The notes beneath the pieces were generated by a model that saw only the letters and a program-made list of their open reading frames with translations, ran no database searches and was not told the DNA's origin. Below, one piece after another: positions 27,103 to 35,741 of a stretch of 47,542 nucleotides of DNA. How positions within the stretch are numbered: position 1 is the stretch's first letter; each line of letters starts with the position of its first letter. The DNA is from Spirochaetaceae bacterium (GTDB lineage: Bacteria; Spirochaetota; Spirochaetia; Treponematales; Rectinemataceae): assembly GCA_026418115.1 (NCBI GenBank), contig JAOABY010000012.1, positions 1 to 47,542 on the forward strand, written 5' to 3'. The translations under genes and the position numbers were made by a program.

Positions 27103-29368
27103 TCTCGCCTTCGGTGACAGCCGAGAGCTCCAGGGCGCGCCCCATCACCACAAGCCTTTTGCCATCCACCCAGGCTTGCCCTTCCTTTGCCATAATCGGC
27201 ATGGAGAAGAAGGTATCGATGTCAATCATATTCGCTGGAACGGGCGAACTCTCGGCACCTTCGAGGCATACTCTTGTTCCTGGCTCTGCCCACGGAGCTG
27301 TCAGTACTTCCACGGTTTCTGTGCCGTCAGCATTCTTTCTGGAAGCTGCCAGCAGCATCCCTGCACTCTCCACTCCTCTGAGTTTGGCAGGTTTGAGGTT
27401 GTTCACAAGTACAATATGCTTGCCCAGCAGCTCTTCTTCCGTATAGTAAGGAACAAGCCCCGAAACAATTACGCGTTCCCTGCTGCTGCCATCATCAAGT
27501 GTTTCTATATAGAGCTTGTCTGCCTTGGGATGCCGTTCGATTCTGATGATTCGGGCAACCTTCAAGTCGACCAGGCTTGCAAATTTCTCAGCAGGAGAAA
27601 GTTCCTGTTTCACCGGCTCCGCGGCCTGTGCAATCTCTGATGCCGGAACCTGTACCGCATTTCTGATCTCTTCCTGCATGGCAGCACGTTCCTCCCTCTG
27701 TTTCTGTGATCCGGAATACCGCTCACGAAGCTCGGCAATGAAATCATCTTCAAGCCTGCTAAAGAGCACTTCCGGTTTCCTGACCGTGGTGAGCTGGAAA
27801 TCAGGACCAAGCATGGACCAGTCCAGAGACCCCGGCCCAACCGCAAGAGAGAGGAAGGCAGCAATTCTGCGGGAAGTTGCAGGCAGATAAGGATAGAGCA
27901 TGATCGCAAGATCTTTCAGCACAAGGCAGAGATCGTGCAGAAGCGATGCTGCCTTCGCCGGATCGGTGGTACGGGTTTTCCATGGTTCTTCATCCTGGAA
28001 GCGTTTGTTCGCCAGATCCGCAAGTGCGAATATGGTTCGAAGGCCATCTCGGAGATCAGCCTTTTCAAGATGATCAGCCACGGCATGCTCAAGTTCGAGC
28101 ACCTTCTGCCAGAATGCAGCATTGGGCTCTCCGTGAGGTATTACTCCATCATAGTAGCGAGACACGAACGTAAGCGTCCTGTTGACCAGATTTCCGAGGT
28201 TGCCTATGAGCTCCCCATTGACCTTTTCCTGGAAATCGGTCCATGTGAAGGTGTAGTCTGATGTCTCTGGACGATTCCAGAAAATGTAGAATCTCCATAC
28301 ATCCGCCGGAATACCTGAGGCAACCGCATCATTTCCGAATACTCCGACACCTTTGGATTTGGAAAATTTTCCCGCCTCGTAGTTCAGGTATTCTGTGCTG
28401 GACATGTGATGCAGCATGGTCCATTTCTTGCCCGTACCCAGCAGGCTGGAAGGGAAAATCACCGTATGGAAGGGAATGTTGTCTTTCCCGATGAACTGGA
28501 ACAATTCTACTTCTTCGGGGTTATGCCACCAGGTTTTCCAGTCAAAATTCTTCTCTTCGGCTAGGCAGGCTGTCATGGAGATATAGCCGATTGGTGCATC
28601 GAACCACACATAGAAAACCTTGTCCTCATAGCCTGGCTTCGGCACAGGAATGCCCCATTTCAGGTCGCGTGTAATGGCACGGGGATGCAGACCGTCCCGA
28701 ATCCATGCCTGCGTCATCTGAATCGCATTGTTCGCCCAGAAACCACGCACGCTTGCCTCTTTGATCCACTGCTCGAGCCTGGGGAGAATCGCTGGCAGAT
28801 CGATATACAGATGTGTCGTGGATCTCGGTTTGGGGGTAGCCCCACAGGTTGAGCATTTGGGCTCCTTGAGCTCCATGGGGTCAAGAAGCTTGCCGCAGTT
28901 TTCACACTGGTCGCCCCTGGCTCCATCATAGCCGCAATGCGGACATATGCCGCGGACATAGCGATCGGCGAGGAAACGCCTGCAGGAATCGCAGTACAAT
29001 TGCTCAATGGTCTGGCTTGTAATGTAGCCATTGCGGTCGAGATCAAGGAAAATTGATTGGGTGATCTCGGTATGTTGTGGGGTGGAGGTTCGGCCGAATT
29101 TGTCAAATTCGATCTCGAACCATGAGTATATGTCGCGGTGTACGGCATGGAAGCGGTCACAGAGTTCTCTGGGGCTTATGCCCTCTTCCAGTGCCCTGGT
29201 TTCGGTAGCAGTGCCATATTCGTCGGTGCCGCAGATGTAGAGTGTTTCATAACCACGCATCCGGCAGAAGCGGGCGAATACATCAGCAGAAAGAACCTGG
29301 ATCAGATTGCCGAGGTGAGGTACGTTGTTGACGTAAGGAAGAGCAGATGTCACGAGTCTTCGTTTCAT
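27095..29368 (-). CDS. metG: Methionyl-tRNA synthetase with C-terminal tRNA-binding domain
   Basis: The 757-residue class I synthetase charges tRNA-Met. The HIGH-type motif is PHLGNL (17-22) and the KMSKS-type motif is KFSKS (334-338). The connective peptide has a two-knuckle zinc region with cysteines 126, 129, 142, 145, 155, 158, 172 and 175, as in the four-CxxC group. An anticodon-binding helical domain is followed by an EMAPII/Trbp111-type OB domain at about 645-757 (VDLKVARIIRIERHPKADKL). I start at the ATG at 29366-29368, where the conserved MKRRLVTSALPYVNN begins. A longer frame to 29536 runs into the divergent gene and is rejected. Confidence 0.97.
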   Translation of the reverse strand: MKRRLVTSALPYVNNVPHLGNLIQVLSADVFARFCRMRGYETLYICGTDEYGTATETRALEEGISPRELCDRFHAVHRDIYSWFEIEFDKFGRTSTPQHTEITQSIFLDLDRNGYITSQTIEQLYCDSCRRFLADRYVRGICPHCGYDGARGDQCENCGKLLDPMELKEPKCSTCGATPKPRSTTHLYIDLPAILPRLEQWIKEASVRGFWANNAIQMTQAWIRDGLHPRAITRDLKWGIPVPKPGYEDKVFYVWFDAPIGYISMTACLAEEKNFDWKTWWHNPEEVELFQFIGKDNIPFHTVIFPSSLLGTGKKWTMLHHMSSTEYLNYEAGKFSKSKGVGVFGNDAVASGIPADVWRFYIFWNRPETSDYTFTWTDFQEKVNGELIGNLGNLVNRTLTFVSRYYDGVIPHGEPNAAFWQKVLELEHAVADHLEKADLRDGLRTIFALADLANKRFQDEEPWKTRTTDPAKAASLLHDLCLVLKDLAIMLYPYLPATSRRIAAFLSLAVGPGSLDWSMLGPDFQLTTVRKPEVLFSRLEDDFIAELRERYSGSQKQREERAAMQEEIRNAVQVPASEIAQAAEPVKQELSPAEKFASLVDLKVARIIRIERHPKADKLYIETLDDGSSRERVIVSGLVPYYTEEELLGKHIVLVNNLKPAKLRGVESAGMLLAASRKNADGTETVEVLTAPWAEPGTRVCLEGAESSPVPANMIDIDTFFSMPIMAKEGQAWVDGKRLVVMGRALELSAVTEGEIG

Positions 29369-29375
29369 GTGTCCG

Positions 29376-29404
29376 ACAATATAACCGGCGCCGGGGGCTG
29401 TCAA
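29376..29404 (-). promoter_or_regulatory. metG promoter, predicted leaderless
   Basis: On the minus strand, a perfect -35 TTGACA (29404-29399), a 17-nt G+C-rich spacer and -10 TATTGT (29381-29376). Only CGGACAC (7 nt) lies between the -10 box and the ATG, so transcription should start at or just before the start codon. No Shine-Dalgarno is present. On the other strand, TATAAC (29380-29385) could be the -10 box of the divergent DUF503 gene. Confidence 0.8.
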
Positions 29405-29416
29405 GGATGAGGCGCC

Positions 29417-29725
29417 GTGATAGTATTGAAGATAATGGTTGTCTCTATGCTCCTGCTCGTCCTCAGACTTGGAGAGGCGACTACGCTCAAGGATAAGCGC
29501 AGAATAGTCTCCGCCATCAAGCAGAAGCTGCACCATCGTTACCGGCTTTCATGTGCTGAAGTTGATCTTCAGGATTCCATAGGATATGCCGAACTTGGAG
29601 CAGCACTTGTTTCGAATTCACCCGAGTATGGCGACAGAGTGCTGAGGGACGCCATCGTCTTTGTTGAAGACAATTTTCCTGTAGAGCTGTACGAGGTGCA
29701 GACACATCATGAAGTATTCGGTTGA
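29417..29725 (+). CDS. DUF503 family protein
   Basis: The 102-residue protein has the DUF503 hallmark LRLGEATTLKDKRRIVSAIK, then RYRLSCAEVDLQD and RDAIVFVEDN. Related proteins are annotated YlxP-like and, in some bacteria, lie near ribosome-maturation genes. The role is unknown here. The GTG at 29417 has GGATGAGG upstream. An ATG at 29435 would give a protein closer to the usual family start (MVVSMLLL). The gene diverges from metG and its end overlaps the first possible start of the next gene. Confidence 0.88.
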   Translation: MIVLKIMVVSMLLLVLRLGEATTLKDKRRIVSAIKQKLHHRYRLSCAEVDLQDSIGYAELGAALVSNSPEYGDRVLRDAIVFVEDNFPVELYEVQTHHEVFG

Positions 29726-29744
29726 GAGAGGGAGAACCGGGACC

Positions 29745-30377
29745 ATGCCGCAGAGGGTCGCGTTGCTGTTCATTATGATTGTTGCCGGAGTGCTGCTGGT
29801 TTCCTGTCTGGGAGTGGATGTCACCGTATCCTTTGGAAAGGATGGCGCAGGAACTATAACGCAAACCTATACATTGTCTCCCGAACTGGCCGGATTTGGC
29901 TCCTCGGCCTATGATACCCCGCAACTCGCCCTTCCGCTCACGAAAGCGGAAATCGAGGCAGGTCTCAATGGTTTTGGCAATCTGAAGCTTACCTCGTATA
30001 CAAGGAAAGACTCTTCAAAAAATACTGTCATCACTTTCTCCATATCGTTTGACTCTCCTGATGCGCTCGCCGCCTACCTCGATGCGGGATCCTCCATGGT
30101 ACGTTATGCCCGTGAAGGCGATATGCATCGCATCTCGTTTGCTGCCGGATCTGCGATACCTCTTCTTGACAGCCGGACAATCGAAGAGGCAAAAACCGGA
30201 CTGGAGGGATATGTATTCAGACTTGCAGTATCGGCTCCGGTACAGGCAACGGCATCAGTGGAAGGAGCAGGCAATATCACCGTAAGGAACAATGGGAACA
30301 GAGCTGAAATTTCTGCTGCAATGAAGGATATTCTGCTCTCTCCAACGCCCATGTCTGCTTCAATCATCTGGAAATAA
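29745..30377 (+). CDS. Putative lipoprotein of unknown function
   Basis: From the ATG at 29745 the protein has 210 residues and a textbook signal, MPQRVALLFIMIVAGVLLVSC, ending in a lipobox LVSC with Cys21. An in-frame ATG at 29709 would add 12 residues and overlap DUF503. The mature protein begins GVDVTVSFGKDGAGTIT, followed by a polar, beta-rich domain of about 190 residues that I do not recognise. It somewhat recalls secreted domains with a membrane-proximal beta sandwich. It is probably co-transcribed with DUF503. The gap before ppdK carries a promoter. Confidence 0.75.
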   Translation: MPQRVALLFIMIVAGVLLVSCLGVDVTVSFGKDGAGTITQTYTLSPELAGFGSSAYDTPQLALPLTKAEIEAGLNGFGNLKLTSYTRKDSSKNTVITFSISFDSPDALAAYLDAGSSMVRYAREGDMHRISFAAGSAIPLLDSRTIEEAKTGLEGYVFRLAVSAPVQATASVEGAGNITVRNNGNRAEISAAMKDILLSPTPMSASIIWK

Positions 30378-30421
30378 TTTCGTATAACTTGATATTTTCA
30401 TATGGCCGTGATAATTGCAGC

Positions 30422-30450
30422 TTGACATGAAATATTGTTTTCGCTAATTT
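30422..30450 (+). promoter_or_regulatory. ppdK promoter
   Basis: A perfect -35 TTGACA (30422-30427), a 17-nt spacer and -10 TAATTT (30445-30450). The start would be near 30457, giving a leader of about 63 nt that ends with the GGAGG Shine-Dalgarno before the ATG at 30520. The surrounding sequence is A+T-rich compared with the genes. Confidence 0.8.
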
Positions 30451-30519
30451 TCTGTAATCGGCGAAACCTGGTTTTTCGCTATGCCTCGAGATACCAGTTC
30501 ATGTTGGAGGAAAAGCCTC

Positions 30520-33371
30520 ATGGCCAGGAAAAAGTATGTATATTCTTTTGGGGCCGGCATCGCTGAAGGCGACGGCACCATGAAGGAACTGCTGGGCGGC
30601 AAAGGTGCCGGACTGCATGAAATGACCAAAATCGGCCTGCCTGTACCCGCTGGTTTTACCATTACCACTGAGGTCTGCGAACTCTACTACAAGAATGGAA
30701 AGAAATGGCCGGAAGGACTCGAGAAAGAAGTACAGAAACATCTCAAGCTTCTCGAGAAAACGACAGGGAAAGTGCTCGGCGACCCACAGGATCCATTGCT
30801 TGTATCGGTTCGCTCTGGAGCACCGGTCTCAATGCCTGGCATGATGGAGACCATCCTCAATCTCGGCCTTACTGATGCTTCTGTCGAAGGTCTGGCTGCC
30901 AAGACCGGCAATCGTCGTTTTGCACTTGATGCCTACCGCCGCTTCATCATGATGTATGGCTCAACCGCAATGGGAATCGACAGGGAAGAATTCGACAAGG
31001 CGTTCGACTCCATTAAGGAAAAGAAAACGCGTGCCCGTCTCGGAATTCCTTCCGACAGAAAGGTCAACGATACTGAAGTCGACGAGAATGAACTTTCCGA
31101 ACTCATTGTAGAATTCAAGAAAATCTACCGTGAGCACATCAAGTCAGAATTCCCCCAGGATCCATGGGAACAGCTCAAGGGTGCGATTGATGCTGTCTTC
31201 AATTCCTGGATGGCAGATAAAGCCGTCACCTATCGCAAAGTAGAAAAACTGGTTGGTGTCAAGGGAACTGCTGTCAACGTAGTCCAGATGGTGTTCGGTA
31301 ACAAGGGAGAGACCTCCGGTACCGGCGTGTGCTTCACCCGCGATCCCAATACCGGTGAAAATGTGTTCTATGGTGATTATCTCGTCAATGCGCAGGGCGA
31401 GGATGTCGTGGCCGGCATTCGCACTCCCATCAAGCTGGCTGAGCTCGAGAAGCGCGATCCCAATGTCTACAAGCAGCTTGTAGCCATCCGCAAGAAGCTG
31501 GAAAAGCACTATCGAGACATGCAGGATCTCGAATTCACCGTAGAAGAAGGCAAGCTCTACATGCTGCAGTGCCGCACCGGCAAGCGCAGCCCCATTGCTG
31601 CATTCAAGATTGCGGTGGATATGGTGAAAGAAAAGCTCATCACCAGGGAAGAAGCGATCATGCGCATCAAGGCATCGGATATTGAAGGCATTTTCTATCC
31701 GATGATTGACAAGTCCAATCCTGCTGAGCTCAAGAAGGCTTTCCTGGTGCAGGGTATTGATGCAGTACCGGGTGCTGCTTCCGGCAAGGTGGTGTTCAAT
31801 GCCAAGACAGCCGAAGAGTGGGCTGACCTCGGTGAAAAAGTCATTCTGGTGCGCAAGGAAACCAGCCCCGAAGACGTTGGTGGCATGCACGCTGCACAGG
31901 GTATTCTGACTGCTACCGGTGGCAAGACGAGCCATGCTGCAGTTGTTGCCCGAGGGTGGGGAAAGTGCTGCATAGTCGGATGTGAAAAGCTCAACATCGA
32001 CTATGAAAAGGGCCTGTTCTCAGTCGGCGATACGGTGGTAAAGGAAGGCGATTATATTACTCTCGATGGCTCAAGCGGCAATGTCTACGTTGGCCAGCTC
32101 AAGCTCATCAAACCCGAGCCTCCTGCTGCCTACAAGACCCTCATGTCATGGGTTGACAAGATTCGCGAGCTGAAGGTTCGCACCAACGCAGACACTCCCT
32201 ATGATGCCGAAAAGGCTCGCGAGCTTGGTGCCGAAGGTATCGGCCTCTGCCGCACCGAGCACATGTTTTTTGATTCCGAGGAGCGCATTCTCGCCATCCG
32301 CGAAATGATCATCGCCGATGATCTTGAGTCACGCAAGAAAGCGCTCGACAAACTCCTCCCCTTCCAGACAAGGGATTTTGAGGGCATTTTCAAGGCCATG
32401 GATGGGCTTCCCGTCACCATTCGCCTCATCGATCCGCCGCTTCACGAGTTTGTGCCACATGATGAGGAAGGCCAGCGTGCGCTCGCCAAGGCGTCAGGAG
32501 TACCCTTCGAGAAGGTAGTGCAGCGCGTCAATCAGCTGCATGAAGCTACCCCATGCTCGGTCACCGCGGCTGCCGTCTGACCATTACCTATCCCGAGATC
32601 CTTGACATGCAGGTGACTGCCATCATCACTGCTGCATGCAATATGACCAAACAGGGAGTCAAGGTTCTTCCTGAAATCATGATTCCTCTTGTCATCGATA
32701 CCAAGGAACTCAAAATACTTGAGACTCGTGCCCGCCAGGTAGCCGATGCCATCATTGAAAAGTCGGGTGTCAAAGTGAGCTACATGATCGGAACCATGAT
32801 TGAGGTTCCCCGCGCTGCTCTTCTGGCAGACAGGATTGCCGAGGTTGCTGAATTCTTCTCCTTCGGCACCAATGACCTTACCCAGATGACGCTTGGACTC
32901 TCCCGCGATGATGCCGGCAAATTCCTGCCCGATTATGTCGATGAGAAAAAGACCGGCATTTTCAAGGCGGATCCGTTCCAGAGCCTTGATCAGGATGGTG
33001 TTGGCATGCTGGTGCGCATGGGAATCGAGAAAGGCCGCAGCACCAGGGCCAGACTTAAGGTTGGTATCTGCGGTGAGCATGGTGGTGATCCGGCATCTGT
33101 CAAATTCTGCCATCGCGTCGGCATGAATTATGTCTCCTCTTCTCCATTCCGCGTGCCCATTTCGAGGCTCGCTGCTGCTCAGGCTGTTATAGAAGACAAG
33201 ATGGCAGCAAGCAAGGCCAAGGCTGCCCCTGCAGCAAAACGCGGCAGACCTGCAAAGGCTGCAGCAGAGAAAAAGACAACCCGCGCAGCCACTACGAGAA
33301 AGAGCGCAGTTGCTACACCTGTGAAGCGCTCTCCCGGGAGACCCAAGGGATCAACCAAAAAGGCCAAATAA
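30520..33371 (+). CDS. ppdK: Pyruvate, phosphate dikinase, split by a one-base frameshift
   Basis: PPDK interconverts pyruvate + ATP + Pi and PEP + AMP + PPi. The first frame runs from 30520 (GGAGG before the ATG) to a TGA at 32578-32580, and the second from about 32553 to 33371. The ATP-grasp domain starts [20 protein letters not shown]. The swivelling histidine domain has [13 protein letters not shown] with His472. The PEP-binding barrel is cut at [16 protein letters not shown], where one base is missing after ACCCC. Joined, the protein would be about 950 residues. Two further oddities: [10 protein letters not shown] has Ser at the usual catalytic Cys (joined residue 874), and a basic tail of 57 residues follows the normal end. 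It may be a sequencing error or real decay. Confidence 0.9.
33198..33368 (+). other. AT-hook-like basic C-terminal extension of ppdK
   Basis: After the normal PPDK end ([11 protein letters not shown]) the frame continues for 57 residues rich in Lys, Ala, Pro, Arg and Thr, like a histone H1 tail. It contains AKRGRPAK (33234-33257) and SPGRPKGS (33330-33353). Both have the GRP core flanked by basic residues that defines AT-hooks, which bind the minor groove of A+T-rich DNA. It ends TKKAK at the stop. Codon use looks like the rest of the gene. Confidence 0.8.
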
Positions 33372-33389
33372 AATCGACATAGCCTCATA

Positions 33390-33429
33390 AACAAAGAGGG
33401 GACCGTCGCGGTACGGTCCCCTCTTTGTT
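33390..33429. terminator. Bidirectional terminator between ppdK and dtd
   Basis: A perfect 17-bp inverted repeat, AACAAAGAGGGGACCGT (33390-33406) and its complement (33413-33429), with a 6-nt loop. CTCTTTGTT ends each arm, giving a T-rich flank in both directions. It sits between the convergent genes ppdK and dtd. Confidence 0.9.
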
Positions 33430-33444
33430 GAAAGCATGCAGAAC

Positions 33445-33906
33445 CTAGAACATCTTTGCGGAATCAAGCAGAATCGTTACAGGACCTTCATTGATATAGC
33501 TGACACGCATGATCTCCTGGAATCTGCCGGTCTGCACATGTACCCCAAGTTTTCTCAGTTCATGACAGAAGAATTCGTAAAGACGCTGCGCCATTGCGGG
33601 GTCAGCCGCTGCAGAATAGGAGGGACGCCTGCCTTTGCGTGCATCTGCAAGCAGCGTGAACTGAGAAACAACCAATGCGTCGTATCCCAGATCTTTTATT
33701 GAAAGATTCATTTTTTCCTGGTCATCCATGAAAATTCTGAGATAGGAAACTTTTTCGGCCAGATAGCTTGCATCCTGTTCAGTATCGTTGGCGGCTACTC
33801 CCAGATAGACAATGATGCCCTGCGATATGGAACCAGCAAGGACTTCAGTGGCTCCCTGCAGGAACGTGACGCTTGCATTGGAGACTCTCTGAACAACGGC
33901 ACGCAT
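33445..33906 (-). CDS. dtd: D-aminoacyl-tRNA deacylase
   Basis: The 153-residue protein hydrolyses D-amino acids and glycine from mischarged tRNA. It starts MRAVVQRVSNASV, as the family does. It has the catalytic SQFTLLAD block and the NEGPVT version of the cross-subunit Gly-cisPro motif. I chose the ATG at 33904-33906, with AGGGAG 8 nt upstream, over a GTG three codons earlier. It begins 2 nt after the rpe stop, so the two genes are coupled. Confidence 0.95.
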   Translation of the reverse strand: MRAVVQRVSNASVTFLQGATEVLAGSISQGIIVYLGVAANDTEQDASYLAEKVSYLRIFMDDQEKMNLSIKDLGYDALVVSQFTLLADARKGRRPSYSAAADPAMAQRLYEFFCHELRKLGVHVQTGRFQEIMRVSYINEGPVTILLDSAKMF

Positions 33907-33908
33907 CT

Positions 33909-34598
33909 TCAGCACTCCCTCTGCCCGGAAGGGCTGTTGCGCCGGAATTCCTCACGCATCCTTTCAACAAAATGCCTCTTGTTTTCGGCAGAAAAAAAGG
34001 CACTGCCGGCTACCAGTACATCAGGACCGTGGGAGGCCAGTTCTGAGATGGTAGTGGCGTTCACGCCACCGTCAACTGAAATGCGATACGAAAGCCCGTG
34101 CTGTTCTCTGAATGTTCTCAGTTCATCGATTTTCCCAAGGCAGAATGGCAGCAGTTTCTGGCCACCGTATCCAGGATTCACTGTCATGACCAGTACAATG
34201 TCCGCGGATTCCAGGAGCGGCGCAATGGTATTGACAGCTGTTGATGGTATCAGAGAAATGCCAGCAAGTATGCCATGGTTTCGTATTGTCTGCAGCGCAC
34301 GATGCGAATGGATGCATGCCTCAGGATGAATCGTGATTGCATGCACGCCCGCTTCAATGAAATCGTGCAGATGACGTTCAGGCTCCATTACCATGAGATG
34401 AGCATCCAGGAAGAGTGAAGTTCTCTTTTTGATGTCTCCGGCCATCTTTGCGCCGAAGGTAATTGGAGGAACGAACCTGCCGTCCATGACATCAAGATGA
34501 ATCCACTGGGCCCCTGCTTCTTCTATTGCATGCACAGCGCCGGCTATATCCGCAAAATCCGCTGAGAGTATGGATGGTGCAAGAATGGGACGACTCAT
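33909..34598 (-). CDS. rpe: Ribulose-phosphate 3-epimerase
   Basis: The 229-residue TIM barrel interconverts ribulose 5-phosphate and xylulose 5-phosphate in the pentose phosphate pathway. Signatures are LAPSILSADFADI, IHLDVMDGRFVPPITFG (HxDxMDxxFVP), LVMTVNPGYGGQKLLP and ISVDGGVN. The metal-binding His and Asp residues are in place. I start it at MSRPILAPS (34598). A longer frame to 34706 lacks family similarity and would cover the promoter. It is followed directly by dtd. Confidence 0.96.
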   Translation of the reverse strand: MSRPILAPSILSADFADIAGAVHAIEEAGAQWIHLDVMDGRFVPPITFGAKMAGDIKKRTSLFLDAHLMVMEPERHLHDFIEAGVHAITIHPEACIHSHRALQTIRNHGILAGISLIPSTAVNTIAPLLESADIVLVMTVNPGYGGQKLLPFCLGKIDELRTFREQHGLSYRISVDGGVNATTISELASHGPDVLVAGSAFFSAENKRHFVERMREEFRRNSPSGQREC

Positions 34599-34608
34599 GA
34601 TGGCAGAA

Positions 34609-34638
34609 ATAATACCGTTTTTCTCCCCTTCCTGCCAG
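34609..34638 (-). promoter_or_regulatory. Candidate rpe promoter
   Basis: On the minus strand, CTGGCA (34638-34633), an 18-nt spacer and TATTAT (34614-34609). The -10 box is good and the -35 box moderate. It ends 10 nt before the ATG, so the leader would be only about 3 nt. Confidence 0.4.
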
Positions 34639-34724
34639 ACACTCCAGAGGCTATCTCTCCTCCTGATCTGAATGGAACATACACCTAAAATGACACCTTT
34701 GTGCATCAGTCAGTCTTCGCAGCA

Positions 34725-34753
34725 TTGACGATCCTTTCCGTACCACGTAGTAT
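34725..34753 (+). promoter_or_regulatory. Promoter of the TPR-greA operon
   Basis: TTGACG (34725-34730), a 17-nt spacer and TAGTAT (34748-34753), each 5/6 to consensus. The start would be near 34760, just before the AGGAAAGG Shine-Dalgarno of the TPR gene at 34775. Confidence 0.75.
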
Positions 34754-34774
34754 AGGATAACCAGGAAAGGCACA

Positions 34775-35731
34775 ATGCCATCAATGGACAGAGCAATTCC
34801 CCCATCACCGCCCTCCGATCTTCTCAAGGCCTACGAGTGCCTGAAGAACGCTGATTTTGCATCGGCAGAACGATTCCTGGAAGCAGCGCTGCATGAGAAC
34901 TACGAGCATGAGGAAGTGCTGTTTGCGCTTAAATCTCTGCATTTCTGGCGTGAACCTCTGCTCAACCTCGACAGCATGAAAAATCTTGTTGATCGAGGTG
35001 ATTTTCTCATGGAGTCATGGAAGCGGTACTGTGCTTTCCTTTTACACGTGGGAGGCAACTTTGAGACCGCGCGCTATGCATTCAGAAGAGCCGTATTCGG
35101 TCTGGCGCTGGATCTCTATCTGGCACTTCCCGATGCCACAAAGGATCAGATGGGGCCCGATCTGGACTTTCGTCTGGGACGTGCAAGAAAAGCTTCAGGC
35201 GACCTTGAGTTGGCGCAGCAGCATCTTGAAAGAGCTGCGAAAAGCCGAAAACAGGATGCTGCAATCATGGCAGAACTGGCTGATACTCTTGCGCTGGCTG
35301 GCGAAATGCGCATGGCCAAGGCCCTTTTCAGGGAAGCCTTTTTTCTCGACCCCAGGGCGGTTGATCTTGAATATCTGGAATCGGATTTGATTCGCAAGAT
35401 CATTGAAAATGTAAGGAAATTGGGATATTCTGGTGAAGTTGTTGCAGAGTGGATACCGGTGTACGGAGAAATCCTGCATGTGCTTGATGTCAAACGTCTG
35501 CTCACACAGGGTGAATTCACCAACCTGCAGTCATCGGTAGCCAGACTGGAACAGGAATTATTGAACTCTCCCAGGCGCCGCGAGGTGCTGGTGCCTCGCC
35601 TGCTGACGCGATACTTCTGGATAGTATCCCAGCTCCAGGCAACGGAAGGCGATGGGGCAAAACTGGGAAAGGTTCTGATCAAGATAAAGACACTTGATCC
35701 GGAAATCCATGCCCGATACACGGAAACTTGA
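34775..35731 (+). CDS. Helical-repeat (TPR-like) protein upstream of greA
   Basis: The 318-residue protein is probably cytoplasmic, with no signal peptide or membrane helix. Repeated helical pairs of TPR type are visible: LLKAYECLKNADFASAERFL, LDFRLGRARKASGDLELAQQ and MAELADTLALAGEMRMAKAL. I recognise no catalytic motif. AGGAAAGG precedes the ATG. The greA fusion gene starts 10 nt downstream, so the two form one operon and may act together. The function is unknown. Confidence 0.8.
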   Translation: MPSMDRAIPPSPPSDLLKAYECLKNADFASAERFLEAALHENYEHEEVLFALKSLHFWREPLLNLDSMKNLVDRGDFLMESWKRYCAFLLHVGGNFETARYAFRRAVFGLALDLYLALPDATKDQMGPDLDFRLGRARKASGDLELAQQHLERAAKSRKQDAAIMAELADTLALAGEMRMAKALFREAFFLDPRAVDLEYLESDLIRKIIENVRKLGYSGEVVAEWIPVYGEILHVLDVKRLLTQGEFTNLQSSVARLEQELLNSPRRREVLVPRLLTRYFWIVSQLQATEGDGAKLGKVLIKIKTLDPEIHARYTET

Positions 35732-35741
35732 GGAGACGATA

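Noticed and set aside
29369-29536. Upstream extension of metG by 56 residues
   Set aside because: It covers the metG promoter and the divergent DUF503 gene, and family similarity begins exactly at the ATG at 29368.
32545-32560. Programmed -1 frameshift in ppdK
   Set aside because: The codons ACC CCA do not make an X-XXY-YYZ heptamer, and I saw no downstream pseudoknot or upstream stimulatory Shine-Dalgarno. A missing C in a C run explains it more simply.
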